Positions 61,901 to 64,000 of a DNA stretch of 64,000 bases are shown piece after piece (the stretch's first letter is position 1; every line of letters begins with the position of its first letter). The stretch covers positions 43,485,620 to 43,549,619 of the forward strand of contig NC_044006.1 of NCBI RefSeq assembly GCF_900496995.4, written 5' to 3'. This DNA is from Aquila chrysaetos chrysaetos (taxonomy: Eukaryota > Chordata > Aves > Accipitriformes > Accipitridae). The notes under the pieces were generated by a model that searched no databases, was not told the origin of the DNA, and saw only the letters and a program-made list of their open reading frames with translations. Both the position numbers and the translations under genes were made by a program.

Positions 61901-62149
61901 CCGGGCGTGCAGCAGCCGGGCCAGCCGCACGCAGTCGGGCAGCGCCGCCCGCCGCCCCGCCGCCTCCTCCGGCTCGGCCTCCCCCGAAGAGTCGGCGGCG
62001 GCCAGCGGGGCGGCGGCGGCCCGCGGCAGCAGCAGGAGGAGCAGCAGCGGCGGCAGGGCGGCGGCGGCGCGGAGGGCGGGCGGGCGGCGGCGGCGGCGGC
62101 CGGCGCGGTCGCAGTCACGGTCGCGGTCGCAGCCCTGGGGAAACTTCAT
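58726..62149 (-). CDS. IL6: Interleukin-6 (IL6), four coding exons
   Basis: IL6 is a secreted four-helix cytokine that signals through IL6R and gp130 to STAT3, driving acute-phase and lymphocyte responses. Joining 62149-61880, 61782-61669, 61435-61289 and 58917-58726 gives 240 residues, near the length of chicken IL6. It has a basic N-terminus, a leucine-rich signal-peptide core (about 31-41), then the mature cytokine. Cysteines at about 92/98 and 121/131 keep the 6- and 10-residue spacing of the two IL6 disulfides. The C-terminal helix 'FTSFMEKTVRAVRYL' holds the receptor-binding end. Exon 1 includes what mammals split over two exons. All introns are phase 0; intron 2 has a GC donor. The gene converges on TOMM7, as in mammals. 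Confidence 0.97.
58918..61288 (-). other. IL6 intron 3
   Basis: About 2.4 kb, phase 0, GT-AG. It contains the compound AT-rich inverted repeats at 60661-60739; the open frames inside it are not recognised. Confidence 0.9.
60661..60739. repeat. Compound AT-rich inverted repeats in IL6 intron 3
   Basis: atttagtcaagtt (60661-60673) is mirrored by its exact reverse complement at 60690-60702. Its first 10 bases also pair with 60675-60684 across a gttg loop. aaattcaa (60699-60706) pairs with ttgaattt (60732-60739). Alternative hairpins are therefore possible in one 80-base stretch. Confidence 0.8.
61289..61435 (-). CDS. IL6: IL6 coding exon 3
   Basis: Acceptor 'ctcatttcag' then GAT AAA TGC; donor ATG|GTGAGT. 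Encodes 49 residues beginning DKC, whose Cys is the second partner of the C121-C131 disulfide, through 'YLEYIQETFTSEKQNVQSL' (helix B and C region). Confidence 0.96.
61436..61668 (-). other. IL6 intron 2, GC-AG type
   Basis: The donor reads GAG|GCAAGG and the acceptor is a normal CAG. No GT lies within reach that keeps the conserved protein in frame. Confidence 0.8.
61669..61782 (-). CDS. IL6: IL6 coding exon 2
   Basis: Acceptor 'tctccccag' then ATG TGC GAG. Encodes 38 residues from 'MCEKFTVCKNSMEML' to 'GCLLAGFDE'. It holds three of the four conserved disulfide cysteines. The frame reads on into the intron past the GC donor, which is why the exon end must be set by homology. Confidence 0.96.
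61783..61879 (-). other. IL6 intron 1
   Basis: Only 97 bases and very GC-rich, phase 0, donor GAG|GTGGGT. Confidence 0.95.
61880..62149 (-). CDS. IL6: IL6 coding exon 1 with signal peptide
   Basis: 90 codons from ATG at 62149-62147, the only ATG in frame. Residues 1-25 are strongly charged, with an Asp-Arg-rich repeat and five consecutive arginines before the hydrophobic core of seven leucines; cleavage is likely after the alanine run near residue 47. Very high GC and CpG. The mature N-terminus is Ala/Glu-rich, as in other birds. Confidence 0.94.
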
Positions 62150-62238
62150 GGTGCGGCTGCTCGGCTCCGGCTCCGGCCCCGGCCCCTTCTCGTCGGCGAG
62201 GCTGGCGGGTTGAATGAGCTCCGGGCATCCCTGAACGT

Positions 62239-62247
62239 GTATTTATC
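62239..62247 (-). promoter_or_regulatory. IL6: IL6 TATA-like box
   Basis: In the gene direction the sequence reads GATAAATACA, about 90 bases upstream of the start codon. This is the position of the TATA-like element of mammalian IL6. Transcription would begin near 62210. Confidence 0.7.
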
Positions 62248-62274
62248 GAGGGGGCTTCGAGATTATTCATGGCC

Positions 62275-62286
62275 CGGGAAAATCCG
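62275..62286 (-). promoter_or_regulatory. IL6: kappaB-like site of the IL6 promoter
   Basis: In the gene direction CGGATTTTCCCG, one base different from the human IL6 kappaB site GGGATTTTCCC. It lies about 30 bases upstream of the TATA-like box, the same spacing as in human. NF-kappaB control of IL6 is established; use in this bird is inferred. Confidence 0.75.
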
Positions 62287-62357
62287 GCATGAGAACACGG
62301 GGGTGTGTAGGGCAGCGGGCTTGCCACAGAGCCTTCGCCCCACCGGAGTGCGGCGGG

Positions 62358-62367
62358 ATTGTGAAAC
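62358..62367 (-). promoter_or_regulatory. IL6: C/EBP (NF-IL6)-like site of the IL6 promoter
   Basis: ATTGTGAAAC on the + strand resembles the inverse of the mammalian NF-IL6 site (ATTGTGCAAT) and lies about 75 bases further upstream than the kappaB site, the same order as in mammals. Confidence 0.5.
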
Positions 62368-62524
62368 GGGGCCGGGGGGGGGCAGCCGGGAGCGTGAGCT
62401 CATCGCTCTCCTGTACCCTACGTAGTAACTCCTTGCGGGCCGTGCTGCCCCGCCGCCGCCAGCGGCTCACCTGTCCCCGCCGGGCCGGCGCCGGCGCCGG
62501 CTCCAGCCGCGCTGAAACTCTCGG

Positions 62525-62780
62525 AAACCGTACGGACGTACGTACCCGTGTACGTACGTGCTTTACGTATCCTACGGATTTTCACGTGTTTGTCTCAATG
62601 TTTTATAAATTTTGTGTTGCGCGCATTTATCTCTGTGTTTTAGCTATTTTTATTGTTCGTATACGTGAAACTACACGCGCGTGTCGAGGTGCTGGGTACG
62701 TGTAAGTCCTAAGTTGCCTCTCTCTCTGCGAACTACATATGGGAAGGATGAAATACATCACGTTCGTACGCTTTAAATGC
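62525..62780 (+). promoter_or_regulatory. Cluster of ACGT-core motifs upstream of IL6
   Basis: About nine ACGT tetramers occur in roughly 250 bases, including two TACGTACGT units around 62535-62560 and a CACGTG E-box near 62583-62588. This is far denser than expected for a CpG-containing tetramer. Possible targets are bHLH, HIF or CREB-type factors; it could also be a decayed ACGT microsatellite. Confidence 0.5.
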
Positions 62781-64000
62781 ACAGAGAATGGACCAAAGCC
62801 AGCTCCTACAGCTCCGGCGGGAGGGTGACTGCAGGAAATGCCACGCAGTTCCCTCTTATCTGCTGCTTTATCTCTTTCTGCCTACCTGGGAGGTGTGTTG
62901 GGAATTTTAACCTTTCACAGAGGGACTCTTCACCCAGGGCAAGTGTGCCCATTTGGGTTGATCTTGTAGAGTGGGGACTGAGTCAAACTGCGCAAGGCAT
63001 GCTGACGTTGAACTTTGGGAATGTCTTGACCCGATTTTGGGCAAACTGGCCTTTTTTTTTTTCCTTTTCTTTTTTAAAATGAAATCGGTGCTGTTTTCTC
63101 ATGTAAGAAAGACCAGAGAAAGAGCTGATTCAGCTTCGGGGGGCACTAAAAGGAGGGCACAGAGTGGGGAGAACAGAACATGGGGCATAAGAGAGATGAG
63201 AGAGAGAGAGAGGATACAGTGACTGAACTTGGGTGTCCTCATTTGGACTCTCCCTTTTAAAAAAAACAGATGCTGCTAATTCAACAGACTGCGGAGCTTT
63301 CATGGTGAAAACTTGTCACCCCTCTTCTGTCAGCCATCAGGCACATGTCTGCAAGGAGCCCCACCATGGGCTAAGGTAAAACCCAGTGCTACCGGCAGCA
63401 GCAGGAGACCTTGCTTGCTGAATGCTGTGAGTTAATTAAATGGCTATATAAATGGCATTCCTAGATGGAAAAATAAGGTCTTTCAATAAAGTAGGAGAAT
63501 TACTAGGGCTGCAGTATGTTCCACTCTGATTTACTTGTGTGTTTGGTTTGACTGTTTTTTCTTTCTAATAATCCCTACTGTTCTACAGTAGTAATACAAC
63601 CACTAATGGTTATTTGGAGATTATGACCTCAGATTGTCCTGTTGATAATAAGACAAGGAATACAACTACAAAGATGGTGATGTTCTGTAAAAGTGTTAGT
63701 TTGTATGTGGAAGCAAATGCCAATTGTTGGTAGACTGTTCACGAGTGGAATTGTGACGATGACTAAAGGAATAACTTCCAAATGTCTTGAATGAGGTGGA
63801 AAGCTCATGTCCAGTTCCCCTGACATATTTCCAGTTGAATCCCTCAAAGCTTGGAATGAGGGATCTTGAGTTCCTACAGAACTTGTAAAAAGTGCAGATG
63901 AGTTCTTTGTAGTCCATCAAGATGTGAACACTTCACTATTCTAGAGCTCATTTCTTTTAAGGAGCATTCACTGACATTACAGGGTCTGTAAATGCTTACG
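62781..64000 (+). other. Sequence upstream of IL6
   Basis: No gene recognised. A short GA microsatellite lies at 63190-63213 and T-rich tracts at 63051-63076. Confidence 0.5.
63190..63213 (+). repeat. GA microsatellite
   Basis: Imperfect (GA)n of about 24 bases. Confidence 0.8.

Larger units (their letters stand above)
61790..62520 (-). promoter_or_regulatory. CpG island over IL6 exon 1 and promoter
   Basis: Dense CpG and GC-rich repeats span exon 1, the 5' UTR and the proximal promoter. Mammalian IL6 is not a strong CpG-island gene, so this reflects the GC-rich character of bird IL6. Confidence 0.75.

Noticed and set aside
61525-62425. Long GC-rich frames on both strands over IL6 exon 1
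   Set aside because: Shadows of IL6 exon 1 and the CpG island; they mix intron and exon sequence or run antisense.
1-64000. CRISPR array, bacterial operon or integrated viral gene cluster
   Set aside because: No regularly spaced repeats, no dense bacterial-type gene packing and no intact retroviral genes; only LTR and LINE remnants are present.

Overview
The window is vertebrate nuclear DNA from a bird. Three spliced genes were recognised: the 3' end of FAM126A/HYCC1 (hyccin, + strand), complete TOMM7 (+ strand) and complete IL6 (- strand). This is the 7p15.3-type order of human (FAM126A-TOMM7-IL6) with the same relative orientations. The avian call rests on the IL6 protein, which assembles to 240 aa from four coding exons and closely resembles chicken IL6, and on the repeats: CR1 LINEs with the bird-type ATTCTATG 3' tail and two copies of one bird endogenous-retrovirus LTR family. 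The two LTR families look more like a neoavian bird than a galliform, but the species cannot be read from this sequence.

Layout. 1-343 is the end of a retroviral LTR cut by the window edge. 344-8781 holds the last intron(s) and two alternative 3' exons of FAM126A: a putative alternative terminal exon at 7061-7329 and the canonical last exon at 8225-8781. 8782-42000 is mostly non-coding: a duplicated ~390-bp segment (10354-10746 and 12471-12860), a decayed CR1 on the - strand (13215-14215), an open-frame-rich block (16210-17560), a solo LTR with perfect 5-bp target duplication (18830-19409), an unrecognised 173-codon frame (26118-26639, -) and an ancient MIR SINE (about 34446-34625).

42020-42900 is the CpG island promoter of TOMM7; its three coding exons run to 47033 and the poly(A) signal is at 47220. 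A 5'-truncated CR1 (47750-48726), a perfect 36-bp inverted repeat (49718-49796) and a second solo LTR (50401-50865) follow. IL6 occupies 58347-62250 on the - strand, with an AU-rich 3' UTR, a GC-AG second intron and a promoter holding TATA, kappaB-like and C/EBP-like elements in the mammalian order. 62500-64000 is upstream sequence with an unusual cluster of ACGT motifs.

The three genes are neighbours, not an operon. Hyccin supports the plasma-membrane PI4KIIIalpha complex, TOMM7 is a small subunit of the mitochondrial import pore, and IL6 is a secreted helical cytokine. No candidate for a wholly new multi-gene system was found. The most notable local observations are the perfect foldback at 49.7 kb, an in-frame upstream AUG in ideal context before TOMM7, the GC donor in IL6 and the mutually exclusive FAM126A terminal exons.
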